Shown here: in pieces, positions 1 through 37,032 of the stretch | How positions within the stretch are numbered: position 1 is the stretch's first letter | Layout of the letters: each line of letters starts with the position of its first letter | DNA from: Plotosus lineatus | Lineage: Eukaryota > Chordata > Actinopteri > Siluriformes > Plotosidae | Reading direction: 5' to 3' | Length of the DNA: 64,000 nucleotides | NCBI GenBank assembly: GCA_024760905.1 | Contig: CM045729.1 | Span: 5,695,163 to 5,759,162 of the forward strand | The notes under the pieces: model-generated | Databases searched by the model: none | The model's input: only the letters and a program-made list of their open reading frames with translations | Told to the model about the DNA's origin: nothing | Program-made: the position numbers and the translations under genes

Positions 1-100
1 TCAGCTGAAGGACATGTGCTACATTTTAATTGGGCATAAAACCTGCAAGAAGGTAGATCTCCAGGAAGGGTGTTGGTGACCCTCACGATACATCACTCAC

Positions 101-25219
<25,119 letters not shown>

Positions 25220-25676
25220 CTACAGTGGACGTTGTTGATCTGTTGGGTTCGTCAGCACCAGGTGTGGGAAGCCTCCAAGTTCACCTGCCTGAGATTATTC
25301 GTCCTGAAATAAAAATTAATCCCAATCTACATCCGGTGTTTAATTCCAGGGCTGAAGTCTTGTACAGGTCTCTTCAGAGCTCACGACACAATAAAAGCCT
25401 TGAATTCGGGTTTAGTCACCAGACTGTCACCACGCCACCTTCCTGCCTTCCTCCTCCGCACCGTCTACATCTTTCACTTCTGCTCATGGCCGGGTTGCCA
25501 GATTCACACGTTTTACCTCCTACTCCAGGGGTTCAGAAATGGCTTCCATTAATAATAAGGAATAAAACACAGCTGTACTGGGATCAGTTTCTTTCGTGTT
25601 TCATTTCCTGACCACAACCTGAAAAACCAGACATGCAATTTTTTTTTTTCCAATTGATTATGTAGAACTAGAAGGG

Positions 25677-25978
25677 AAGTGGTGGCCCTGTGGTAAGGTG
25701 CTGGGTTACAGATCCGAAGGTTGGGGGTTCAAGTCACGCTGTTACCCAAGTACAGCTAATTAGGTTATCAAAGGTCTGCCGTGTCTCTCACCGTCTGTGG
25801 TGGGAAGTTCATGTGAAACGACCAGTGCTAACCTTCATAAAGTGGAGCGGCAAAGCTGTCAGTGTGTTTCTGCCCTGCGATGATCTGGTCAGCTGTCCAG
25901 GGTGTACTCTGCCCTCGCCCAGAGCCTCCTCTGGGAGCATCCTTGCAACCCTAATTAGGATTAAGTGTTTCAGAAAAG
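25677..25978 (+). mobile_element. SINE family B copy
   Basis: The head GAAGTGGTGGCCCTGTGGTA and GGTTGGGGGTTCAAGTCACG (B-box-like) is followed by the body and the shared tail TGCAACCCTAATTAGGATTA. It lies about 500 bp upstream of the stat4 start codon. Confidence 0.8.
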
Positions 25979-26275
25979 GGGAAGTGATGGCCACGTGGTG
26001 AAGGTAATGGATCACTGACACTATGGTTGGGGGTTCAAGCCCCGTCACTGTCCCCTCCAAGTGCAGTAACTGGGTTATCAAAGGCCGGCCGTGTCTCTCA
26101 CTGTCTATGGTGTGAGGTTCATGTAAAAGAACCATTGCTGACTTTCGACAAGAGTAGCTGCTAGGCCGTCAGCGTGTTTCTGCCCTGCAATGGCCTGGCA
26201 GCTGTCCAGGGTGTACTCTGCCCTCGCCCGGAGTCAGCTGGGATGAGCACATTAATGAATGAATGAAACCAATTA
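25979..26275 (+). mobile_element. SINE family B copy in tandem with the previous one
   Basis: It begins immediately after the previous copy with GGGAAGTGATGGCCACGTGG and has the same body. The tail ends GGGATGAGCACATTAATGAA then TGAATG repeats. Confidence 0.8.
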
Positions 26276-26559
26276 ATTCCAGCATGTTAATGCTCATTTA
26301 TTGCAGAACCATTTTGTGTGTGAGTGGCTATTATTACACTTGAGGAGATGCAGAACCTGCTAAGAGGATGTGAAAGATCTGAAAGTGGTCGAAGTTATTT
26401 TAACAGAGTGACTTTTATGAGGCTCAGTCTGGTATTTTTGACTAAAAAAAATCTGTTAACCACATAAGTTCATCACTGGAATCGTTTATTCCCCTGTGCT
26501 CTTCTTTTTTATCTGCATAACAATATTTAATTAAAGCTGATTTGATCAGGGAGACAGGC

Positions 26560-27955
26560 AGAGCTGATGAAGGACGAAAATGAGAGAGAAAAAAAGAGTA
26601 GAAGAGGTGACTGTTGAGGACCAGGAAGTAGCAAAGATTAGTAAGGGTGAACTGAGGAGGACATTGAAGAGGATGAAGAGTGGAAAGGCAGTTGGTCCTA
26701 ATGACATACCAGTGGAGGTATGGAAGTGTCTAGCCGAGGTAGCAGTAGATTTTCTGACAAGAACATTCAACAAGGTCTTAGAGAGTGAGAGGATGCCGGA
26801 GGAATGGAGAAGAAATGTGCTGGTGCCCATTTTTAAGGACAAGGGAGACGTGCAGAGTTGTGGCAACTACAGAGGGATAAAGTTGATGAGCCATATGATG
26901 AAGTTATGGGAAAGAATAGTGGAAGCTGGACTAAGGGCAGAGGTCAGCATTTGTGAACAACAGTTTGGTTTCATGCCAAGAAGGAGCACCACAGATGCAG
27001 TGTTTGCTTTGAGGATGTTAAGAGAGAAGTACAGAGAAGGTCAGAGGGAGCTGCATTGTGCCTTTGTGGATCTGGAGAAAGCATACGAAGGCTGCTGAGA
27101 GAGGAACTGTGGTATTGCATGAGGAAGTCTGGAGTGGCAGAGAAGTATGTTAGAGTGGTGCAGGACATGTACAAGATGGTATGGCATGTATGGTGTGCTG
27201 TCAGTGTGACAGAAGAGTTCAAGGTGGAGGTGGGACTGCATCAAGGGTCAGCTCTGAGCCCCTTCTTGTTTACTATGGTGATGGACAGGTTAGCCTCAGT
27301 AAGACAGAATACATGTGTGTGAACAACAAGGACCCAGGAGGAACGGTGAGGTTACAGAGAGCAGAGATAAAGAAGGTGGAGGATTTTAAGTACTTAGGCT
27401 CAACAATCCAGAGCAATAAAGAGTGTGGAGTAGAGGTAAAGAAGTGCATGCAGGCAGGTTGAAATGGTTGGAGACTTGGTTGGAATGAAAGGAAAAGTGT
27501 ACAAGACGGTGTTGAGGACAGCGATGTTGTGTGGGTTAGAAACAGTGGCCCTGAGGAAAAGACAGGAGGCAGAGCTGGAGGTAGCAGAGATGAAAATGTT
27601 GAGATTCTCTTTGGGAGTAACGAGGATGGATAGGATCAGGAATGAGCACATCAGAGGGGCAGCACATGTTAGATGTTTTGGAGACAAAGTCAGAGAGGTG
27701 AGCTTGAGATGGTTTGGACATTTACAGAGGAGGGATAGTGAGTATATTGGTAGTAGGATGCTGAGGTTGGAACTACCAGGCAGAAGGTCTAGAGGAAGAC
27801 CAAAGAGGAGCTTTATAGATGTGGTGAAGGAGGACATGAAGGTAGTTGGTGTAAGAGAAGAAGATGCATGAGACAGAGTGAGATGGAAGCAGATCATTCG
27901 CTGTGGCGACCCCTGAAAGGAGCAGCAGAAAAGAAAAAGAAGAAGAAGAAGCTCT
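26560..27955 (+). mobile_element. RTE-type LINE copy 2, internally deleted
   Basis: This plus-strand copy is truncated at the same side as copy 1 (starts about REKKRVEEVTVEDQEVAKI) and ends with CTGTGGCGACCCCTGAAAGG and GAAGAAG. The reading frame is lost near 27085, and there is an internal deletion at about 27297. Confidence 0.85.
26580..27871 (+). pseudogene. LINE reverse transcriptase pseudogene lacking the catalytic box
   Basis: The N-terminal RT part (26580-27098) is open and includes GKAVGPNDIPVEVWK and FVDLEKAYEGC. The frame then shifts. At about 27297 the text jumps from TMVMDRLA to VSLSKTEYMCVNNKD, removing the roughly 45 residues that carry FADD in copy 1. The C-terminal part (27464-27871) is open again with LRWFGHLQRRDSEYIGSRM. 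Confidence 0.85.
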
Positions 27956-27983
27956 TCTTTTTTATTATGGACAAAAGTTTCTA

Positions 27984-28075
27984 GTGGAGGCCTGGGGGAA
28001 CGGTGCTGGATTACTGAACCCATGGTTGGAAGTTCAAGCCCCACTATCACCGGGTTGTCACTACTGTTCCCCCAG
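27984..28075 (+). mobile_element. SINE family B head fragment
   Basis: GGTGCTGGATTACTGAACCC and TTGGAAGTTCAAGCCCCACT match the head of family B. Body and tail are missing. Confidence 0.55.
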
Positions 28076-28149
28076 TTCACCGCAGCTGCGGTATAACCAT
28101 CTAGACTTCATGTTAAATTCTAGTGAACTTTCCGCTACATGCTTTGTAT

Positions 28150-28312
28150 TATATTTTCGATATGTTACTGAGCTGAAGGTCCATGGTTCATTCCCCATTA
28201 TCACTACTGTTGGGCCCTCGAACCAGGCCCTTACCCCACAATTATTGAGTTGTATAAAAATGAGAATTGTAAGTCGCTCTGGATAAGAGAATCTGCCAAA
28301 TACTGTAAACAT
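28150..28312 (+). mobile_element. V-SINE-like (family C) copy
   Basis: ACTGAGCTGAAGGTCCATGG, CACTACTGTTGGGCCCTCGA and the tail AAGTCGCTCTGGATAAGAGA, CTGCCAAATACTGTAA are the usual landmarks of this fish SINE type. Confidence 0.75.
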
Positions 28313-28317
28313 ATCTG

Positions 28318-30040
<1,723 letters not shown>

Positions 30041-30041
30041 A

Positions 30042-30328
30042 TGGTACCTCGCCTTACGAAATTAATCCGTTACAGAAGTGGTTGCGTAACCTGGATTTTT
30101 CATAAATTGAACCACAGTTTACATGTAAAATGTGTGATGAGTCCCAAGGCCCCCAATACTACCCCCTAATCCCTTTAAAATGATAAAAGTATACCTTTTA
30201 TGGCCTCCTTCTGCTTCAGTATCATACTGATGGTAGATGGGTTTGGCCATATTCATTTGCGATATCACTCATATCACTCAACCGCATGCCATGAGCCCAC
30301 TTCTTCTTTTCACTCACACCGGGAATCA

Positions 30329-30377
<49 letters not shown>

Positions 30378-30722
30378 ATGCGTGTGTTGACCATGTCTTC
30401 TTAGCAGATTTATAATCTGACAAATGTTTATGCAAGGTTAAAAGCCTGAGCCAAAAAATAAAGTTGCAATGAGCACACTTAAAAAAACTCACGAAACAAC
30501 AGTAACTCTGTCCTTTACACAAAAGGCATCATGGGTATTATGGAGATGCGGCTCCATAATAGCCAATGGGAGGGAGCTGCATCATCCCTCCCATCCAATG
30601 GGAGGCCAGCGGGGCGGGATGTTGGGAGATAGCTAATGAGAGACCAGCGGGGCAGGATGTTGGGAGATAGCCAATGGGAGGCCGGTGGGGCGGGATGTTG
30701 AGAGATTGTTGTTGGACTTCTG
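30042..30722. mobile_element. Tigger/pogo-like element (second end type), right end lost
   Basis: The left end CAATGGTACCTCGCCTTACG and the following 650 bp match the complete element at 57866-58701, including a GT repeat (30331-30377) and the tandem block at 30580-30715. The right inverted repeat is absent, and sequence of a degraded LINE follows. Confidence 0.8.
30550..30715. repeat. Tandem block with about 40-bp unit inside Tigger-like element
   Basis: Units contain GGCGGGATGTTGGGAGATA-like sequence and GCCAATGGGAGGCCAGCG. The corresponding block in the complete element (58370-58560) has a different number and arrangement of units. Confidence 0.8.
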
Positions 30723-31680
30723 TGCTTGTCATGGTTTGTCCCTCACAAACACCATGTACAAATATAAAAATGTCCATAAGTGCACTTGGCACCAGGACAC
30801 CCTAGGCCGCAGTTTGATGATCGACTTTGTAGTGGCTGGACACTCGGGTGAAGAGAGGAGCTGAGCTGTCAACTGATCACCACCTGGCGGTGAGCTGGCA
30901 GGCCCAAGCATGTAGTTAGGGTTTCCTGGGAGTGTTTGGCAGAATCTCCTGATAGAAGGATCTATAACTCCCACCTCCATATTCTGGAGGAGACAAAAGA
31001 CAGTATCCTGGCCTTATTTTGTTCCATAGCTGTGGCCAGAAGGTTATTGGTGCCTGTCGTGGCAATAACCCCAAGCCTAGTGGTGGACACCTGTGGTGTG
31101 TGAGGGGGGCTGTCCAGCTGAAAAAGAAGACCCATTGCTTCTTTCTGGCAGGCCAAATATGCTGCAAATATGGTGTCGGGAGGTGGAAGGAATACTTCGA
31201 TGACCCCTTCAATCCTACCAACACACCCTCCATGGAGGAGGAAGCCCCTGGGGTTTGGACGGGGTCCGACCATCACTGGAACTGAGGTCACTGAGGTAGT
31301 CAAAAAGCTCCTCGGTGGTTGGGCTCTGGGGTGGATGACTATATCAGGGATCTGCATGCTGTAGGACTGTCTTGGTTGACATTTCTCTGCAACATCGCGT
31401 GGTCTTCGGGGGTCATACCTCTGGATTGACAAACTGGGGTGGTAGTCCCCCTTTTTAAAAAGAGTCTCCAGAGGGTGTGTTCCAATTATCGTGAAATCAC
31501 ACACTTCAGCCTATCTGGGAAAGTCTATGCAGAAGAACTGGAGAGGAGGATCCAACCGATAGTTGAACCTTGGATTCAGGAGGAACAATGTGGCTTTCGT
31601 CTTGATCGTGGCACTCTTGACCAACTCTATACGCGCCACAGGATTCTGGAGGGGTCATTTTACTATGACATGGAAATAAT
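30723..31680 (+). pseudogene. Degraded LINE open frame (second LINE family)
   Basis: Plus-strand frames with many stops read CTWHQDTLGRSLMIDFVVAG near 30781, then VVPLFKKSLQRVCSNYREIT and CGFRLDRGTLDQLY near 31439-31630. These match the end of the endonuclease and the beginning of RT in common fish LINEs, which differ from the RTE copies here. It lacks the catalytic part. Confidence 0.7.
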
Positions 31681-31713
31681 TTAACATCATATTTATCTAT
31701 TTTTACACTCAAG

Positions 31714-31975
31714 GGGTAGGATGGTGGTGTAGTGGTCAGTACATCCACCTCACATCAAGAAGGTTCTGGGTTCAAGTCCCAGGCTGAGTGAGAAAATTTC
31801 AGTGTGGAGTTTGTGTGTTCGCATGTGTGGGTTTCCTCAAGGATTTCCAATTTCCTCCCACAGTCCAGAAACATGCACAGTAAGCTCTCTGACTGTTCCA
31901 AATCACCCCTGGGTGTGAGAGTCGCCCCCCCTTGCGGCCCTAAAGAGGATGAAGTGGCATCAAAATGAATGAATA
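31714..31975 (+). mobile_element. SINE family A copy
   Basis: GGATGGTGGTGTAGTGGTCA, CACATCAAGAAGGTTCTGGG and GTCCAGAAACATGCACAGTA mark a plus-strand copy with a shortened tail. Confidence 0.75.
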
Positions 31976-32056
31976 AATATATTGAAAGTAAAAAGCTTCT
32001 AAATTGTAATCAATAAATAATATTCATCTAGGTATATATTTTAAATCATTATCGTT

Positions 32057-32187
32057 TAGAGGACATGAAGGTCGTTGGTGTAAGAGAAGAAGATGCAAAG
32101 GATAGGGTGAGATGGAGGCAGATGATTCGTTGTGGCGACCCCTGAAGGGAAAAGCCAAAAGGAAAAGAAGAAGAAGAAGAAGAAGAT
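32057..32187 (+). mobile_element. RTE LINE 3'-end fragment, plus strand
   Basis: GAGGACATGAAGGTCGTTGG to TGTGGCGACCCCTGAAGGGA and a GAA-repeat tail are the last roughly 110 bp of the RTE element. It points at the next copy, whose 3' end is 44 bp away. Confidence 0.85.
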
Positions 32188-32230
32188 CGTTTTATATAAT
32201 AATTATATAACACGTTAAAATAACAAATGA

Positions 32231-33086
32231 TATCTTCTTCTTTTCCTTTCGGCTGTTCCCTTCAGGGGTCGCCACAGCAAACCATCCGCCTCTATCTCAC
32301 CCTCTCCTCTGCATCTTTTTCTCTTACTCCAATCACCTTCATGTCCGCCTTCACCACATCCATAAATCTCTTCTTTGGTCTTCCTCGAGGTCTTCTGCCT
32401 GGTAGTTCCAACCTCAGCATCCTACTACCAATATACTCACTATCCCTCCTCCGTACATGTCCAAACCATCTCAATCTAGCCTCTCTGACTTTGTCTCCAA
32501 AACGTCTTACTTGTGCTGTCCCTCTGATGCACTCATTCCTGATCCTATCCATCCTCGTTTCTCCCAAAGACAACCTCAACATTTTCATCTCTGCTACCTC
32601 CAGCTCTGCCTCCTGTCTTTTCCCCAGGGCCACTGTTTCTAAACCATACAACATCGCTGGCCTCATCACCGTCTTATACACTTTTCCTTTCATTCTTGCC
32701 GATACCTTCCTATCACACATCACACCGGACACTTTTCTCCAACCATTCCAGCCTGCCTGCACACGCTTCTTCACCTCTTTTCCACACTCTCCATTGCTCT
32801 GGATTGTTGAGCCTAAGTACTTAAAATCCTCCACCTTCTTTATCTCTGCTCCCTGTAACATCACCGTTCCTCTTGGGTCCTTGTCGTTCACACACATGTA
32901 TTCTGTCTTACTGAGGCTAACCTTCATTCCTCTCCTTTCCAGGGCATACCTCCACCTCTCTAGATTTTCCTCCACTTGTTCTCTGCTCTCACTGCAGATC
33001 ACAATGTCATCTGCAAACATCATAGTCCATGGAGATTCTTGTCTCACCTCGTCTGTCAGCCTGTCCATCACCATAGCAAACAAGAC
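32231..33086 (-). mobile_element. RTE LINE copy 3, strongly 5'-truncated
   Basis: This reverse-strand copy begins inside the RT domain (MVMDRLTDEVRQESPW) and includes the FADD box and full C-terminus in one open frame (263 codons, 33083-32292). A T run of about 28 bases lies at its 5' end (33087-33115). Confidence 0.87.
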
Positions 33087-33087
33087 A

Positions 33088-33330
33088 CTTTTTTTTTTTT
33101 TTTTTTTTTTTTTTTGGTCGGATGAAATATGTTAATTTTTTGAGATAGGAATTTTGGGTTTTCATGAGCTGTATGCCAAAATTATCAGTATTAAAACAAT
33201 AAAAGACCTGAAATATTTCAGTTGGTATGCAATGAATCTAAAATATATGAAAGTTTAATTTTTATCAGTACATTACAGAAAACAATGAACTTGATCACAA
33301 TATGCTCATTTTTTGAGAAGGACTAGTATA
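33088..33330. other. T run and AT-rich repeat-like sequence upstream of the wdr75 promoter
   Basis: After the T run comes AT-rich sequence with AAAATATATGAAAGTTTAAT and TTTTTTGAGAAGGACTAGTA. It looks like an old interspersed repeat end common in fish, but I cannot name it. It marks the upstream limit of promoter-like sequence. Confidence 0.4.
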
Positions 33331-33339
33331 CCCTTTCTA

Positions 33340-33495
33340 ACCTCTGGATGGCGCAAACCTCGAATATAAAATCAGCTAAGAGGAGGCGGGACTTGTGGGG
33401 TCGGAAAACGGGTGTGTGGAGAACGCGTTGAGGAAGCGGAAATCACGTGATTTTCGAGTTCAGAGGTCGCAGTGGCTACGTCACCTCGGAGAAAC
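33340..33495 (+). promoter_or_regulatory. wdr75: wdr75 proximal promoter and 5'UTR region
   Basis: This is the only single-copy-looking sequence between the upstream repeats and the wdr75 start codon. It holds a GC-box-like AGGAGGCGGG (33381-33390), a palindromic E-box ATCACGTGAT (33442-33451), an ETS-like GCGGAAAT just before it, and a CRE-like TACGTCA (33477-33483). An E-box fits the known control of ribosome-biogenesis genes by MYC/USF-type factors. The transcription start cannot be fixed from sequence alone. Confidence 0.55.
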
Positions 33496-33581
33496 ATGGT
33501 GGAGCACAGTGAGATCCGCGTGGTTCGCTCCGGCGGCAGTAAAATCGGGTTCAGGGCGCCGATCATCAGCAACGACTCCAG
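33496..33581 (+). CDS. wdr75: wdr75 exon 1 coding part (residues 1-29)
   Basis: ATG at 33496 opens MVEHSEIRVVRSGGSK, close to human MVEEENIRVVRCGGS. The exon ends CCAG with donor GTGAGG at 33582. The start follows GAAAC, a moderate Kozak context with G at +4. Confidence 0.95.
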
Positions 33582-34217
33582 GTGAGGATGTGAACCAAGC
33601 CCCGCGGGGTGTGGCGTTATACGGGTGGGGTTCGTTAACCATTCTAATGTGTTAGGATTGTATGATGCGCTCGCGCAGCAGCAGCAGCAGCAGCGCTGTT
33701 TAAATGTGTTGTTTTGTTGTTTTAAAATCATCCTGAATAAAAACCCAGATTAAAAACTAGCAGAAATATAATCATCTCATAATAAAGGATTTAAGGTGGA
33801 TATTAGACAAGTATCTGTTTGGGTTTGTCTGGAGCTGTAATACTGATCAACATCATCATCATCAACATCATCATCATCAACATCATCATCATCAACATCA
33901 TCATCGTCAACATCATCGGGTCGTTTATTGTTGCTCTCACACTAATGGGGTGTTTTTTCAGACAGCACTCAGAGAGTCCTTTGTTTTACGTAATCCTCTC
34001 CTTGGGGGCTTCTTCACTTACCTGTGTGTGTGTGTGTGTGTGTGTGTGTTTGTGTGTGTGTAGGTTCCTGTTGTGTGCTTCAGGAGACGCAGTGAAGGTT
34101 TTCAGCAGCACTACAGAGGAGTGTGTTCATGTCCTGGAGGGTCACACCGATCAGATCAGTGGCATCACCTTGAATCCAGCCAACCATCTTCAGGTACCTG
34201 TCACACTCTTTATCTCA

Positions 34218-34271
<54 letters not shown>

Positions 34272-36646
34272 ACACACACACAAATCGTGTGTGTGTGATG
34301 GGACACCTTGTGTTGAGGATCATGTTTCTGCTTCACATCTTGTTTGGGCCCTGTGTGTTTTTTGTTTTGTTTTGAGTTTTCTTTATTTTCGTCAGTGCAT
34401 CTTCCATATGTGTGTTATTTTAAAGTTATTTGTTCAACATTTACTGTTAGGGATGGTGTGGATGGGGAGGTGGTTGTGGTGGAGTGGTTGGGGTCGTGGG
34501 TTGATGGTGTGGGTGAAGGTGATAGTGACGGTGTGGGTGGGGGTGGTAGTGATGGTGTGGGTGGGGTGGTAGTGATGGTGTGGGTGGTGGGGGTGGTAGT
34601 GTGGGTGGGGGTGATGGTAGTGATGGTGGTGGTAGTGATGGTAGTGATGGTGTGGGTGATGGTAGTGATGGGGGTGGTGGTAGTGATGGTGTGGGTGGTG
34701 GGGGTGGTAGTGATGGTGTGGGTGGTGGGGGTGGTAGTGTGGGTGTGGGTGATGGTAGTGATGGGGGTGGTGGTTGTGGGTGGTGGGGGTGGTAGTGATG
34801 GTGTGGGTGGTGGTGGGGGTGGTAGTGATGGTGTGGGTGGGGGTGATGGTAGTGATGGTGTGGTAATGATGGGGGTGGTAGTGGTAGTGATAGTGGGTGG
34901 TAATGATGGGGGTGGTAGTGGTAGTGATAGTGGTGGTGGTGGTGGGGGTGGTAGTGATGGTGTGGGTGGGGGTGATGGTAGTGATGAGGGTGGTAATGAT
35001 GGGGGTGGTAGTGGTAGTGATAGTGGTGGTAATGATGGGGGTGGTAGTGGTAGTGATAGTGGTGGTAATGATGGGGTGGTAGTGATGGTGTGGGTGGTGG
35101 TGGTGGTAGTGATGGTGTGGGTGGTGGTAGTGATGGTGTGGATGGGGGTGGTGGTAAGGGTGTGGGTGGTGGTAGTGAGGGTGGGGGTGGTGGGGGTGGT
35201 GGTGCAGTGATCATTACAGGCTGCGCCATTGCGCCAATTGCGCATTAATTGTGCCTGTGTCCCCATTGAACTACATGTCCGTGCGTCAGCCAGGCGCATA
35301 GAAAATGTCCGGGGAAATCTAGTTTATTATATTTATTTAATTTTAAAAGTTATTCCTTCGCAAACATGATGCAATGCACTTCATTCGTTTTGGGCACACG
35401 AGTGTAGAATCCACTTTTACAGCGTTCACTTTGCTCCAAATTAACACACATGTATATAATGCGCATGCCCCGGTGCTTACCCACACTACCCTTGCTCGCG
35501 ATCCGTGAAAACGAACCCAACGTGTATTGTGTTTGGTTTATTTAAAGATATTTGTGATCCTGAAATGGAGGCGTGTCCAGTGATCTGGAATGAAAAACCT
35601 GTTTAAATTGGGAATATATTATAATTGTTTTCTGTTTTACTATAATATTTAATAATATTATTATAATATATTAGACTGAAGAGCAACTGTGTGATTTCAC
35701 TGCACTGTTTAATTATTGGATGATTGATGTGACTGGTGTGGGAGGAGTTTATTCACTGAAGTGAAGGTAAGACTATTTTATTTCGGCCGGTTCACTCCGA
35801 GCATCGGAACACGATAACGGACCACGAAAAGAAACAAAATGTCCATCCTAAACGATTGGGGGGGCGGGCGGAGTCAAGTCGAGACACCTCAAGGACCACT
35901 TTGGGTGCATGACACATGTCATGAGGGGCCAATCAGAACAAGGTCAAGTTGAGTCATGATGTCATGATCTACCAATCAGAGCGGACTATGCACTCGATAC
36001 CCGGATGTGAGGCGGATGACACTTTTGGGGAGGGGGGGGGTGTCAGAGGTCAAAGGTCAAGCTCACTGCTGCCTCTTTGTGTATCACACGGAGGCGTCGC
36101 CCCACCAGGCAACAGTTCTAGTTCATCCTTCCATCCGTTTACCATCATCATCATCTTCCGCTTCTTCCGGGGTCGGGTCACGGGGGCAGCAACCTAAGCG
36201 ATGAGGTCCAGATGTCCCTCTCCCAGCCACTCCCTCCGGTTTTGTTTATTTATTTTAATGATGCAGTCTGATAGTGTTTGTTTTCATTCAGACTTTCTCT
36301 CCTCCCCCACCTGCAGGTTTTCTCCTGTTCACTGGACGGCACCGTGCGCCTGTGGGACTTCACCGATGGAATCCTCATCAAGGTAATGTTTGAGAAAGCG
36401 TGTCTGAGTCCGGCGCTGCTCTGTGTGCATCATGTTTCTTATCTCATTTGTTTTTGTTTTTTTTTTTCCCCCTCAGACGTTTGTTATCGGATATCCGGTG
36501 TTCTCCATACACGTCTCGGAGAAACATCGCGGAGTCATTTTCATCGTTATTCACATGGCCTCCGAGAACAGCGCCGGTAATCACCACGTACCCTACTTAC
36601 TTACTGAGATATTATCGCGCGCGCGTGTGTGTGTGTGTGTATGTGT

Positions 36647-36703
<57 letters not shown>

Positions 36704-36983
36704 TAAACACATGTTTTGATGTCAACAGAATGTTTCCAGTTGGCAGCTGCACATCTACCCAAGACTCTGGAGCAGGAAGTGAATGTGTCGGAGTTGTCTG
36801 CCGTGCTGTGTGATGTTTCTCCTGATCCAAGCTGTCTGGCGTTCGGCCGTGAGGTATTCCGCGGATCAAAGATGCTAATACTGTGAAAGATTCCAATAAA
36901 GTCGTTTAAGCTTTAAATTAGTTATATTAGGTAACAAGAGCAGGTTACTAAGTAGCATTGAATAGATGCCGCTGGTCCGTGTT

Positions 36984-37032
<49 letters not shown>

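Noticed and set aside
30962..31504. Antisense frame of 180 codons
   Set aside because: The plus strand holds a recognisable degraded LINE frame. The antisense text shows no known domain.
34415..35299. Antisense open frame of 294 codons (Pro/Thr-rich) and overlapping sense Gly/Val-rich frames
   Set aside because: They are translations of the G-rich minisatellite in a wdr75 intron, with no domain or codon structure of a gene.
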